Both the position numbers and the translations under genes were made by a program. DNA of 64,000 nucleotides from Skeletonema tropicum (taxonomy: Eukaryota > Bacillariophyta > Thalassiosirophyceae > Thalassiosirales > Thalassiosiraceae): the NCBI GenBank assembly GCA_037178625.1, contig CM074145.1, forward strand, positions 620,001-684,000. Reading direction: 5' to 3'. Within the stretch, counting starts at the first letter, position 1. Each line of letters begins with the position of its first letter. Under the pieces are notes generated by a model, which saw nothing but the letters and a program-made list of their open reading frames with translations, was not told where the DNA came from and searched no databases. Shown in pieces: positions 40,330 through 50,629 of this stretch.

Positions 40330-41283
40330 ATGGACACAGCAAGGAAACGAATCAACAAATGTGGCGAACCTGGCGGTGATATTCTTCCAAGCAATATTAC
40401 CATTCATGGTAGCCGAACAAACTTACAAGCACAGCAGCAACTAATGGCATCAGTATCCCCTCCAGCGCAATACTACTGCTCGACACGAAGAGCAATTTGC
40501 ACTGCTGCAACCTTTGTAATTTGCATCTACCTCGACGTCATCGCATCCAATGTTGCTGTCACTCGATGGAAATCCAAATTGAGTGAGGAGCAAAAGGCCA
40601 TGCCTCTTCCGGATATTTTACATGATTCGTTCGAGTTGCCGGATGCCGAGCACATCATGCATGAGTTGTTACGTGAGCTTCCAATGGCGTTGCTCGTGCT
40701 TGTGCTATTCTTTGGCTTTCTCCTCCCGTACGATGTGATGGGCAAGCGTAATGGTCAGGTGACGGAGTATCGACGATTTGAGGCTTGCACGAGATACTTT
40801 GAAACACGTTGTGTGTTGGAGTTGATGAGAGCACTCTCGGTTTGGGTGACGACACAGGCTGATCCGCATGGGTTGCATTGCATGAATATTGAGACCCATA
40901 CTATTGATTCTGTCTTTACCAACTTTACGTTTGCACGGTGTGGTGATAACTTGTATTCGGGTCATGCCTCTAACATGCTATCGTTTGCATTGTCTGTTCA
41001 GACGTACTACATTAATTTGATTCTGAAGAGAAAGAAGGATGGAAATGGAAAGCATTTGCAACTGCTTGCAACAGTAGCTCTTTGGTCTACTGTGGTGGTA
41101 GTTGGGTTCTATATTATCATCTCACGCATGCATTACACTGTCGATGTTCTCATGAGCTTCTTTTTGGTGCCCACTGTTTGGTTGGCTTGGAGTAATGTGA
41201 GTTGGCCTACCAACGCATCGCCCGTACCATCTAGTTTCAAGGCATGCAAGAGCTCTTTTCTTGATTTAGCAGGGGCACACTGA
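40330..41283 (+). CDS. Sphingomyelin synthase-like / PAP2-type phosphotransferase
   Basis: A 317-residue membrane protein with about six hydrophobic segments. It carries the two active-site signatures of the sphingomyelin synthase / inositol-phosphorylceramide synthase group of the PAP2 superfamily: CGDNLYSGHAS and SRMHYTVDVLMSFF. These supply the two histidines and the aspartate of the catalytic triad. By family it moves a phospho-headgroup from a glycerophospholipid to ceramide in Golgi or plasma membrane, releasing diacylglycerol. The N-terminal 45 residues are polar without a SAM domain. The length fits the family. Single exon, intact. Which headgroup it uses cannot be told from motifs. 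Confidence 0.85.
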   Translation: MDTARKRINKCGEPGGDILPSNITIHGSRTNLQAQQQLMASVSPPAQYYCSTRRAICTAATFVICIYLDVIASNVAVTRWKSKLSEEQKAMPLPDILHDSFELPDAEHIMHELLRELPMALLVLVLFFGFLLPYDVMGKRNGQVTEYRRFEACTRYFETRCVLELMRALSVWVTTQADPHGLHCMNIETHTIDSVFTNFTFARCGDNLYSGHASNMLSFALSVQTYYINLILKRKKDGNGKHLQLLATVALWSTVVVVGFYIIISRMHYTVDVLMSFFLVPTVWLAWSNVSWPTNASPVPSSFKACKSSFLDLAGAH

Positions 41284-41462
41284 TGCGTTCCTTCTACATG
41301 CTCAAATAGATGCTTGTACTCCATCGCTACGAGTACAAATGTATAGTAAGCTAAAAAAAGTAGGTATTATTTGTATAGCAATGGTCAAAATATTATGTCG
41401 TGACCAGCATTGATGTTTGACTTGTGGTTTGCCTTATCTGCAAGACATCAAATTTGACCACA

Positions 41463-42961
41463 CTACGGCAGTCTTCCAAAATCAAAATGAACTTCATGAA
41501 AGTAATCGTCTCCGCCAGGACGTAGAATGAAGCATCGTCCTTTCCCAAACTCATCAGTTGCCTCTGGCGGCGTTGAGTAAATTGAGTCCGGAAATGTTTG
41601 AGTCTCCAAACAGATTCCTTGCCACTGCAAATATTTTGAGTTGCCCTTGCACAAGTCAGGTGGAGGATTAGATCCGGATAAGTAGTTGGAAGTGTAGAGT
41701 TGAACTCCTGGTGCCGATGTATGAACGCTCATTGACCGTCGTGTGGAAGGATGAGAAAGGACAGCGGCTAGACGCAGTGGAGAATTACCATCATTACGAC
41801 TTCCAATGACGTAGTTGTGATCAAATCCATACGGTTTTTCACCATCCAAGTTTGATCCTTCTGCCCCTCCCTCTTTTGGAACATTGAAGATTGTTTGTGT
41901 GCTCCCATCTGTTGCTATTTGATGGATATTTTCCCTCGCCACTTCGGGTGTCAATCCGACCACTTGCTCCCCGTAATGAATCAATGCATCAGAAATAGTT
42001 CTTGGTTGACAAAAATCCATCGCCGTTACATCGTTTACTGCTTTCACCTCCTTGGTAGGGATTGATGTATTATCCAGCGGTGTAAACTTTTCGCAGTATG
42101 GCATATGCAATACATGCTTCAATATTCGTTCCGATGAAGAATGAGACGCGAGGTTAAAGTAAGAATGCTGTGCAAGTGCAATCGGTGTCGCCTTGGTTTC
42201 TCCCTCTTGTAGGCAACCGTGCATTTGAAGTTTCAATTTCGCTCCCACATCATCGTCCTCGTCGTTGTCGTTGGCCACTAGTGAATAGATTGCTGTTACT
42301 TGGATACCACCAGGGTATCCTTGATCACCATCATTGCTAGTTAGAGTGAACTTGACACCACTTTGATCCATCTCTGCCTCCCAAATTCTATGACTAAACC
42401 CATCGTAGCCACCATGCAAGTGATTGACATTGCCATCATTTCGATCTAGATTATATGTTGTCATCTCGTCATCCTCCTGCTGCTGCAACTGGAACTTGCC
42501 ATCTTTGATACGATTAGCAACTCTTCCTACTATTGCACTAAAGAATTGTGTGTTTTTATGTTGGCATTGTTCCTTGGGAGATTTGTAAGACAAGACGACG
42601 TCATCAAATGATGATGCTTGGGGTGCAGATGCAGAGTAGTCTGGGAGCAATATGCTCGTGATGGATGCACCAAGTGAGGATAGCTTTACCGTTACATCGT
42701 TTTGGGAAAGTTGAAATTGTCGGATGGTACCTTGAGATGGTATTGTTATTGAAGGTAGCTCTGAAATAGTTGTAGTGTCTATCTTGTGATGGGAGAGAAG
42801 AGAGAGAGAGAGTTTGATTACAATATGATTGTGTAAGCTTTACAGAAATGAATGGGCGGCCATTTTCTTCAGCTGTTCTACTCACAAGCCTTCATGGTCA
42901 AAGTTGACCAAGCAGAGGCAGAGCCTGCTATGGCGGCGGAGATAGCTACTGCAATCTTCAT
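41463..42961 (-). CDS. Aldose 1-epimerase (galactose mutarotase-like), secreted
   Basis: Two exons, 42961-42886 and 42778-41463, with a 107-bp intron (GTGAGT..TAG) spliced in phase 1; the sum, 1392 nt, is 463 codons plus stop. Exon 1 encodes a signal peptide (MKIAVAISAAIAGSASA), so the enzyme probably enters the ER. The mutarotase core shows VKLSSLGASITSILLPD, VGRVANRIKDG, NHLHGGYDGFSHRIWE, the catalytic histidine in LAQHSYFNLAS and the catalytic glutamate in GICLETQTFPDSIY. The reaction is the interconversion of alpha and beta anomers of galactose or glucose. Two Asp/Glu-rich loops are insertions. An N-terminal extension of the minus frame to 43066 includes other Mets but would bury the signal. 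Intact. Confidence 0.86.
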
Positions 42962-43663
42962 GGTTTTATGATGGCAATCTTCATGGCTCATGGCCTCATG
43001 GCATTGCTCCGGCCGAGATGCTTCAAAAAGATAAAAGATTTTAGATTGCACTGAGCGGCCCGCCAAAATCTTTCCTATCCTATTCTATCTCTTGTGGGCG
43101 GCCGGCGCCCAGCGCCCAGTTACTGGTCGGGCCCCACAACTGTAGCTAATCGGGTAAAATCAGCTCAAAAGATACCCGTAAATGACAAAAAATACCCTCA
43201 TAATGAACCTTAATCTCCTGTGACCCTCTCCCCATCCAGACTATGACGTTGGCACGCCCGCAAGCCCGCTATTCCGGTAGCCTACTTCTAAACTTCTTAG
43301 CTTGCATCCACATCGACACATCGACCACAAAACACAACAACTCCGGCCATCAACGAAGTGGGTTGATGGCTGGTTGATGGTTGTGGTGATGGTGGCGATG
43401 GTGAGTTGTTTTGTGTGAGGCATTCAATTATTGCTTTGCTGGGATGAAGATGAAAAATTAAATGTGTTATTGTTCTGACAGCACTATGTGCGGTGAAGAT
43501 CAAATAATAGATAGTAGAACTGACCAACGCAAAGCAAATCAATACCATCACTCTTTCTCTACCTTTCATTGCAGCCATCCAACTAATTACTAACGAAGAA
43601 ACGCTATCCTTTCCAATAATTATGTTCTCTCCCCTTAGGATTGCCGCGACACAATAAACAATC
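42962..43663. other. Intergenic region between divergent genes
   Basis: About 700 bp between the epimerase and the MYND gene. Minus-strand open frames at 43241 and 43297 are short and have no domain. Nothing else recognised. Confidence 0.45.
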
Positions 43664-44634
43664 ATGCCGCCTCGTCGCAACAACAAGAAAAAGAAGATCA
43701 AAAGCCGCGATCGTAGTGCAAAAGCAACGTGTTGTCAAGGCTGTTCGAAACAATTAGACAAAGAAAACTTTGTCTACTGCGTTTGCACTGAAGTTCGCTT
43801 CTGCTCTACATCATGCCAGGCGGACCATCCACATGATGGCTGCACGGGACCCCCTCAAACTGAGTTTAATATGGGATCGATGATGCGCGATCTTGCGCAA
43901 CTTCCCGTGGAGGAACGATTGTCTAGAGAAGCATATGCTGATCATAGCACAGAGATGACAGAGACTGTGCATAAGCCTTTTCAGGCTTATGTTGCTAGCA
44001 AGGGTCGGCAGGCGATTAATGGCATTTTAACGGCCTCAAATGTTGCCAAGTGGGCGGATGAAGGTGAGAAAATCCCTCAATTCAGATATTTGAATTCCTC
44101 TACTGCGCTTCACTATTCGCTTTAATTCCCACATCTAATTTGATTAACTTTGTATTATGCATGTATTATTTATTTACATAATTGAAGGTAATGGACCTGG
44201 AAATCAAGCTTGTGCTTTTATTGCTGGATCTCGATTTAGACACCGCATGTTAGGTGAATTCAGGTTGGACGGGTCTGTGAGTAACAAGTGGAGGGAGTGA
44301 TATCCCTGTGCTAGAGTCGCAAGAATTGGCATTTAAATATTTCGAAAAGGCCGCCAAACTTGGGCACGGCATTGCCATGCAGTCACTAGGTACATGCTTT
44401 GATGATGGCGTTGGAGTGAAACCCAATCGCCGTAGGTGCAATCAGTGGCTGTGGAAGTCAGTCCTGCATGGCAGCGCTGGGGCCATTGAATTATTGAATT
44501 GTAGATGTCTACTCCCAGTGGAGATTCATGCAACCGAGGGCATACTGCAACAATCAATACAGAGGATGCAGCGAGGACAAGTGCTGCAACTTGGTGGCCC
44601 GAATCTAGCCGCCCTTGCTTCTGGTGTTCCATGA
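43664..44634 (+). pseudogene. Decayed MYND / Sel1-repeat protein gene
   Basis: The first part (43664-44125) is a clean start with a Lys-rich N-terminus and a MYND finger (CCQGCSKQL, YCVCTEVRFCSTSCQ, HPHDGC), then a helical region ending in a TAA at 44123. A second coding segment from about 44188 (GNGPGNQACAFIAGSRFRHR) ends at a TGA at 44298. A third, +1 to it, has a Sel1-like unit (AFKYFEKAAKLGHGIAMQS) and ends at 44634. No intron of normal form links the first two. Fragments such as RSQHGLDFTVCLSS (about 44787) show that decayed coding sequence runs on to the next gene. MYND-plus-Sel1 proteins are a large family in centric diatoms; the function is unknown, presumably protein-protein interaction. 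Confidence 0.7.
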
Positions 44635-44952
44635 TGTCCTAAGAAGAGAAAATTTCTCTCTTCCGCCCTTTCGCTGGTAATTGGGCAACAGGAACTGTGA
44701 ACAATTCAGTTCAGCAAAGCAGAGGACGCCATCGAATCCCTTTGATTGGAGAAAAAAATGTGAAGGGAGTTATTGAGAAAATAGAATTTTTGAGGAGCCA
44801 GCACGGTCTAGATTTTACAGTTTGCTTATCTTCGTAGAGGCGCTGCAAAGCAGGCAACAGCTCAAACCCACGGCGCAGTCCCGAGGACAAAAGAGAATCA
44901 AATCTTCTTTGCACCACCTTTTGCCTCCTGTGATGAAAGAGTCACTAATGAC

Positions 44953-46320
44953 ATGATCAACAAATGGCATGATCAGAGTATGAGGCTAGCGTATTCTGAG
45001 AGTGACAGTAAGCGATGCGCCTATTTTACTGTTTGTGTCCACAACGAGGGATCATCAGATGAAGGAGGTTTCTGTAGCGTTTGTGAAGCAGATGCCATAG
45101 AGCGTCTGGACGCCATCGCAAGAGGAGCTGTGGTACTTTCACTTGACGAGGATTTGCCACAACGAGGACAGGCGGCAATATTCCGTGACAAGAATGGTGC
45201 TTTGAAAATTGAGACCTGGAAGACTTATGCTGGCGGAGAAGCAGAGTGTGTTCTGGCAGCTTTAGCAGCAAGTGGTATGCCTTCTTATGTGTCTCCAATT
45301 TTTATTGCCCAAGATCCTAACTTTCTTTGGCCATTAATTGCTGATCATGGCAGTGTTCGTGCGGCTGTCGAGTTTGTTGCTCCTCACGTGGATTGGAGAG
45401 AAAAGATTGGTGTTGCAAAAGAGAATGAACAAGAACAAGATCCCGTCATACCAGGCTGTCGACCTGGAAAGTTTCTTCGGAAATGTGGCAATGGATTTTG
45501 CAATAATCTAGAGCACCACAGATCAGAAACTTTTCAATATTGCAGCCGCTGTAACAGAAGAAAGTATTGCTCGGCAAAATGCCAACGAGACGATTGGCCT
45601 ATTCACAAGCGTGAGTGCAAGGTCACTAGCAGTGAGACAGAGTCGAATCCGCGTCTTGATGATTCGGGAGAGTGTAATAATGAGGCCAAGCCATTGAAGC
45701 ATGAATTGAAGCTCGAGCAAGGAGAAGACTGTGTAGTGCATGGCTTGAAAGGGAAACCTCATTACAACGGAAAGGTTGGAGTGATCGGAGAAGCGACTGA
45801 AGGTGGAAGGATCGCCGTCACGCTCAGATATGATGGTGGGAATGTGTTATCAATTAAGCCTACGAACCTGTATTGCATCGGGGTCTTCTGCAGGAAAAGA
45901 AAGAAGAAATCGCGTGTCTTCGAGTGTAGGCATGGGTTGGAGGTGTGTCCTGAATGTTACCTTAACTTCACCACTATTAACAGGCTAGCGAAACTCAAGT
46001 ATGATGGACAAGATATGTCAAGTGCCGCAGCAATCGAGCAATGCGAAGAGATATATTTCTCTTCCTTGTCTTTACGACCAGGAGACGAATCATCGTGCAC
46101 ATTTGATAAGGGATGGCCGATGGAATGCTTAGGTATGAAAGAACATCAAGAGCAACGATTAGTTTTGAAAGCTCTGGTCGAAGTCAAGGACGACTCTGAG
46201 CAACGTTTGTCATTCCTCTCCACGGTCGCAAAGACTGCCTTCATCACTTACGGAGGTGCGTTCACAGACTTGGTTCTTCGTGGGTGCACAAAGTTGGGAG
46301 ATGTGGCTCAGATGCTGTGA
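44953..46320 (+). CDS. MYND zinc finger protein with HYNGK-type C-terminal domain
   Basis: The frame is open back to 44812 (a possible acceptor lies at 44818-44820), but the first ATG is 44953. I use that start with reservation, since the upstream residues read like protein. The middle has a MYND finger: CGNGFCNN, YCSRCNRRKYCSAKCQRDDW and HKREC. After a linker comes a beta-rich domain (CVVHGLKGKPHYNGKVGVIG, YDGGNVLSIKPTNLYC) that resembles the C-terminal HLNGK domain of the RING-CH genes at 2.5-8.8 kb. A Cys-rich stretch near CRHGLEVCPECY could bind a further zinc. It is open to the stop with no lesions. It lies directly behind a decayed MYND gene, suggesting tandem duplication. Function unknown. 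Confidence 0.78.
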   Translation: MINKWHDQSMRLAYSESDSKRCAYFTVCVHNEGSSDEGGFCSVCEADAIERLDAIARGAVVLSLDEDLPQRGQAAIFRDKNGALKIETWKTYAGGEAECVLAALAASGMPSYVSPIFIAQDPNFLWPLIADHGSVRAAVEFVAPHVDWREKIGVAKENEQEQDPVIPGCRPGKFLRKCGNGFCNNLEHHRSETFQYCSRCNRRKYCSAKCQRDDWPIHKRECKVTSSETESNPRLDDSGECNNEAKPLKHELKLEQGEDCVVHGLKGKPHYNGKVGVIGEATEGGRIAVTLRYDGGNVLSIKPTNLYCIGVFCRKRKKKSRVFECRHGLEVCPECYLNFTTINRLAKLKYDGQDMSSAAAIEQCEEIYFSSLSLRPGDESSCTFDKGWPMECLGMKEHQEQRLVLKALVEVKDDSEQRLSFLSTVAKTAFITYGGAFTDLVLRGCTKLGDVAQML

Positions 46321-46645
46321 ATCATGATAGTATCGTAGCGTAGGACAGGGAAATCTGGAAAGCTGTACATAGTAGATCATGGAAATGAAGAATAATTTTA
46401 CCCCATTGAGAGGTTCTATCATATTGTGATGTAAACATATCGCCTTCTGTTCATTCCATTGGCTTGTGCTTGGTCCGTCGCTGCTCTAGAGCTCGGCCAC
46501 CGATCCGACTGTGTACAATATTGAAGGAAGCTTCATATTATTTTGTACACTATGTGTTTCATCATAATTGAGTTGTGACAATAAGAAGGGAGATTTAGCG
46601 TGACGTTATTTGTTTTCCTTACCTCTTAACAACATTCTAACCCAC

Positions 46646-47160
46646 GTGCTACCGCGCTCAAAAAATCGCGACAAACAGAAAATCGCGACAAAAATTTTTT
46701 GCTAACAAACTACGCACAAAACTATAACTTGACTGAAAACAGTGCCTCGATACGCTCAACATCGACCCTCTGGCTACGCCCACCGGCCATAGGTTGATAG
46801 TACATGTTATTACCTTTCGATTAAGCCGCTGGGAGTCATCATATTCACTATACTCGCATTACAGCGGCTGCATAGGTGCTCATATACGCATGCGTCATAC
46901 ATAGAATCACTCTAATTTACTAGATGAAATAGGCCATTTTGGACCGATGCTTGCGCTTTATCTAGTAGTTATATAATGGTCAACTAATTAATAATTGTAT
47001 TTGAATATACTTCCTCAAGGGATTCTGGCTATCAGTTTGGGTTCAACAGTGTTGATAGGTGCGCTCTATGGAGGGCATACTCACATGGTTGTTTCGTATT
47101 TTATGCGGTGTCGCCTAGCTAAAATTAATTCGCGACCGATTTTTTGAGCGCGGTAGCGTG
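46646..47160. mobile_element. Small inverted-repeat element (MITE-like)
   Basis: GCTACCGCGCTCAAAAAATCG at 46648-46668 recurs in exact reverse complement at 47137-47157, and weaker pairing extends outward. Inside the left arm ATCGCGACAAA is itself repeated. The roughly 470-bp middle has no coding frame. Target duplication and superfamily could not be defined. The size and structure fit a non-autonomous DNA element. Confidence 0.6.
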
Positions 47161-47298
47161 CGTAGCAAATAAGCCTAAGACCCCACAAACTACGCCACGA
47201 ATGAATGACGACTGACGATGACGCAAGCACCCAGCTGGTAGCTAGCTCTCACTGCTACTACTACCATAATCCTGCTCACTTGACGAGACCGCATCTAC

Positions 47299-48288
47299 AT
47301 GACGCACAGCAGCATGAGGACAGTTGTGATTGCTTATGTCCTCGCTGCAGCATTATGCATATACCATGATGCTGCAGCATTCTCGACACAGAGTCTTGCA
47401 AATAATAAGCATGCAAGGCCGCCGATAACACAACTAATGATGAAGCAACATGAACATATTTCTCGCCGGCGAATGATGATATCAACAATATCTTCCGTAT
47501 CTGCATCAGCTGGTTTATCTCAATCAGCGCTAGCTGCACCACCACTAACAGCTGAAGAAGCTGACAGTTTTCAAGCGAGATTGGAACGAGGACTCCGCTC
47601 CAAACCAGCACGTGTTCTTCGACAAAGGATGAATATTGATTTTGCTGTCTTACTCATGCGCTCCTCGTACAATGCAGTAGATGAACTAGACATTGTCGCA
47701 ATGGACCAATTCCAAAGAGACTTTTTTCTCATCCGTCAAGCGGAATATAAATATTATTCTGATGCATTAGGAGCTGGTGTCATGCAACAGGGAGATTTAG
47801 CGGATCCAAATTACTTTGATTTCATATCTTTTGCTCAGTATGCAACAATATCAAGAGAGATTGTAAATCCTCCATCTGTGTTTGAAGAGCAACAGCCTGT
47901 GGAAGTGGGTGAGGGCCAACCACAGAAATTTGATGCAGTGGTAGTTAGGAGAGATCCGACAATAAGAAATAGTGACCTTCCTAGAATTCATACCGAGATC
48001 GTTGGTAATGCAATTCTTGACAAATTGATTGAAAAGTTTGGCGAGACTGCTTCTGCAATACCCACGATAGAGCCGGGAAGTAGACCCGATGCAGACAAAT
48101 TTCTAGCTGCCATCAAGCAAATGGTGAATCTATTCACGCTAAGTGGATTCGCATGGGAGGGTGGAGCATCTATGGTTCAAAGTGGATCATCGATCAAAGA
48201 TACACAATTTACTATTATCTTCACATCTCCAGCGACTTTGTGGTCTGGTCAATCTCTGGAAGCAAAGAAGGCTGCAGTGACTGAATGA
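47299..48288 (+). CDS. Plastid-targeted, probably thylakoid-lumen protein; C-terminus lost through a frame break
   Basis: The N-terminus is a signal peptide (RTVVIAYVLAAALCIYHDAAA) with cleavage before FSTQ, the AAAF context of diatom bipartite plastid presequences. A second leader with RRRMM and SASAGLSQSALAA looks like a lumen (Tat-type) signal. The mature part is about 250 residues, mostly helical (FQARLERGLRSKPARVLRQ, DFAVLLMRSSYNAVDELDI), and I do not recognise the family. The frame ends at TGA (48286-48288). The +1 frame then continues with protein-like sequence (DFALKTVKAMATRAGYNVV) to a stop at 48398-48400. The true protein therefore probably had about 38 more residues. The start could also be the second Met at 47314. 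Confidence 0.72.
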   Translation: MTHSSMRTVVIAYVLAAALCIYHDAAAFSTQSLANNKHARPPITQLMMKQHEHISRRRMMISTISSVSASAGLSQSALAAPPLTAEEADSFQARLERGLRSKPARVLRQRMNIDFAVLLMRSSYNAVDELDIVAMDQFQRDFFLIRQAEYKYYSDALGAGVMQQGDLADPNYFDFISFAQYATISREIVNPPSVFEEQQPVEVGEGQPQKFDAVVVRRDPTIRNSDLPRIHTEIVGNAILDKLIEKFGETASAIPTIEPGSRPDADKFLAAIKQMVNLFTLSGFAWEGGASMVQSGSSIKDTQFTIIFTSPATLWSGQSLEAKKAAVTE

Positions 48289-48654
48289 TTTTGCTCTCAA
48301 AACTGTGAAGGCAATGGCAACTCGAGCTGGATATAATGTGGTGAATGATTCCGTGAAGTACAAAGGAAACCAAGAGATCACAACATTTAGTGTCGTGTGA
48401 TGGTATGAAAAAGATACATGACAATTGATTTTCTATTTGAGAGGAAGAAGTGCTGATCTGGTGATAAGTATCGTTGGTCCCATTTTTACAGATTTGCTGA
48501 ACTCCTCCTCAAGCTGACAAGTAAGCTATTCTCTTTCATTTTTTAACTTTTATCTCTACTTCTACTGAGGCTGCCTCATGATTTAGACAGCCGCAAATAA
48601 AAAGAGCTAGAGTAATTGAAAAATATCTGGCGACAAGCCTGAACAAAATTTACC
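48289..48654. other. Detached C-terminal codons and intergenic spacer
   Basis: 48289-48400 holds the +1-frame tail of the plastid protein. The remaining 250 bp up to the MORN-RING gene show nothing recognisable, although part of it (GATAAGTATCGTTGGTCC near 48461) recurs near 53440, pointing to segmental duplication. Confidence 0.5.
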
Positions 48655-50382
48655 TTAGCTCTTTTTGTTTGCGCTGGTCTTAATTTGTTGACTCCTGCGA
48701 AAATTTTCGACTGTGCGTGCACGTTCCAGCAAATCAATCAACATCCTATGATAAATGGGATCTCTACACAAAAATCGATCTGCTTGCATGCACTTCGGAC
48801 ATTCAACTTCATCATTGGATCCCGAAATACGAAGGATGCAGCCGTGACAAAAAAAGTGCCCACAAGAACCTGTGACGGGTAACATTTCCCGAGTTTCTTG
48901 AACTGTGCTCCTCATGTCTGTAGTGAAAGCTTGGAAACAAATGCCACAGTTGACATGATCTTGGTCAAGCGTCACAACGAGGTCCTCGTCATCGCTTTTC
49001 TCATCATCTTTTTGCTCATCTTGTTGGAGCTTCTTCAACTTAGACTTAGACATACCTGCGAGCTCCGTAAGACAGCTTACATAGAAACCCAAAACATCTC
49101 TGCCGCCTTCGTGCTTCATTTTGCCTTGCCCATGCAGCTGATCAGCTGACCATTCTCCATCGAATATGGTCCCATCTACCCTCGTGAAAATGCCCTTTCC
49201 ATGCCGTTTCCCTTCTCGCCACTCACCGATGTACTCTCCGCCATCGGAGTACTTCAATTTGCCCTGCCCATGCCGCTGATCAGCTGACCATTCACCGATG
49301 TACTCTCCGCCATCGGAGTACTTCATTTTGCCCTGCCCATGCTGCTGATTAGCTAACCATTCACCGATGTACTCTCCGCCATCTGCGTACTTCATTTTGC
49401 CCTGACCATGCCGCTGATCAGCTGACCATTCACCGCTGTATTCTCCGCCATCTGAGTACTTCATTTTGCCCTGCCCATGCCGTTTCCCTTCTCGCCATTC
49501 ACCGATGTACTCTCCGCCATCTGCGTACTTCATTTTGCCCTGACCATGCCGCTGATCAGCTGACCATTCACCGATGTACTCTCCGCCATCTGAGTACTTC
49601 ATTTTGCCCTGCCCATGCCGCTGACCAGCTGACCATTCTCCATCAAATACGGCTCCATTTGCCCATTTGTAAACGCCCTTTCCATGCCTCAGACCATGCT
49701 TCCACATGCCATCATAGGTTGCGCCGCTTGTCCACTTGTAAATACCCTTTCCATGCCGCTGATCAGCTGACCATTCTCCATCGAATATGGTCCCATCTAC
49801 CCTCGTGAGAATGCCCTTTCCATGTCGTTTCCCTTCTCGCCACTCACCGATGTACTCTCCGCCATCTGAGTACTTCAATTTGCCCTGCCCATGCCGCTGA
49901 TCAGCTGACCATTCACCGATATACTCTCCGCCATCTGAGTACTTCATTTTGCCCTGCCCATGCCGCTGATCAGCTGAACATTCACCGATGTACTCTCCGC
50001 CATCGCAGTACTTCATTTTGCCCTGCCCATGCAGCTGATCAGCTGACCATTCACCGATATACTCTCCGCCATCTAAGTACTTCATTTTGCCCTGCCCATG
50101 CCGCTGATCAGCTGACCATTCTCCATCAAATACGGCTCCATTTCCCGATTTGTAAACGCCCTTTCCATGCCTCAGACCATGCTTCCACATGCCATCATAA
50201 GTTTCGCCGCTTGTCCACTTGTAAATACCCTTGCCATGCGGCTGATCAGCTGACCACTCTCCAAAGTACTCACTGCCATCGTCGTAATTTATTTTTCTCT
50301 TTCCGTGTTCGTTATCAGGCATCAGTACTGCGGCTAAAATCGGCAGAAAGATTGCAGTGGTATGCCTCACTATCATATACAT
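48655..50382 (-). CDS. Signal-peptide MORN-repeat protein with C-terminal RING finger
   Basis: I start it at 50382 (MYMIVRHTTAIFLPILAAVL), a signal peptide or anchor conserved in the neighbouring paralogues; the frame is open to 50496. About seventeen MORN repeats of 23 residues follow, of two types: GQGKMKYSDGGEYIGEWSAD and HGKGIYKWTSGATYDGMW. They are nearly identical, so the 69-bp units were recently copied. After a Lys/Asp-rich linker comes a RING finger (CGICFQAF, CGHFFCHGC, CPKC) and a short basic tail. MORN repeats bind lipids or act as scaffolds; RING fingers are usually E3 ligases. A finger behind an N-terminal signal would face the lumen if the leader is cleaved; a retained anchor would be an alternative. 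Intact. Confidence 0.85.
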   Translation of the reverse strand: MYMIVRHTTAIFLPILAAVLMPDNEHGKRKINYDDGSEYFGEWSADQPHGKGIYKWTSGETYDGMWKHGLRHGKGVYKSGNGAVFDGEWSADQRHGQGKMKYLDGGEYIGEWSADQLHGQGKMKYCDGGEYIGECSADQRHGQGKMKYSDGGEYIGEWSADQRHGQGKLKYSDGGEYIGEWREGKRHGKGILTRVDGTIFDGEWSADQRHGKGIYKWTSGATYDGMWKHGLRHGKGVYKWANGAVFDGEWSAGQRHGQGKMKYSDGGEYIGEWSADQRHGQGKMKYADGGEYIGEWREGKRHGQGKMKYSDGGEYSGEWSADQRHGQGKMKYADGGEYIGEWLANQQHGQGKMKYSDGGEYIGEWSADQRHGQGKLKYSDGGEYIGEWREGKRHGKGIFTRVDGTIFDGEWSADQLHGQGKMKHEGGRDVLGFYVSCLTELAGMSKSKLKKLQQDEQKDDEKSDDEDLVVTLDQDHVNCGICFQAFTTDMRSTVQETREMLPVTGSCGHFFCHGCILRISGSNDEVECPKCMQADRFLCRDPIYHRMLIDLLERARTVENFRRSQQIKTSANKKS

Positions 50383-50629
50383 TTTCGGCCTTCTTACTTG
50401 TGATCCTCTCTCTATAGATAGATTAATGAGTAGACTTGTTGTTATGAGCGATGCCTCTGGACGGAGAAGGGTTGAGACTCTCATGAGCGATACCAACCTT
50501 GGAATGAAAGCTTACTTAGCGAGTGCGACTTATTCCCGCTTCTCCTGCACGCGATCTCCAGACAAACCAACCTCCAAAATCCAAAACAAAAAAAACCATG
50601 ACATCTCTAGAGAGAGCTAGAGAGAGAGC

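Noticed and set aside
46741..46810. Possible tRNA-like segment near CTGGCTACGCCCACCGGCC
   Set aside because: No acceptor stem or T-loop pairing could be built; it lies inside the inverted-repeat element.
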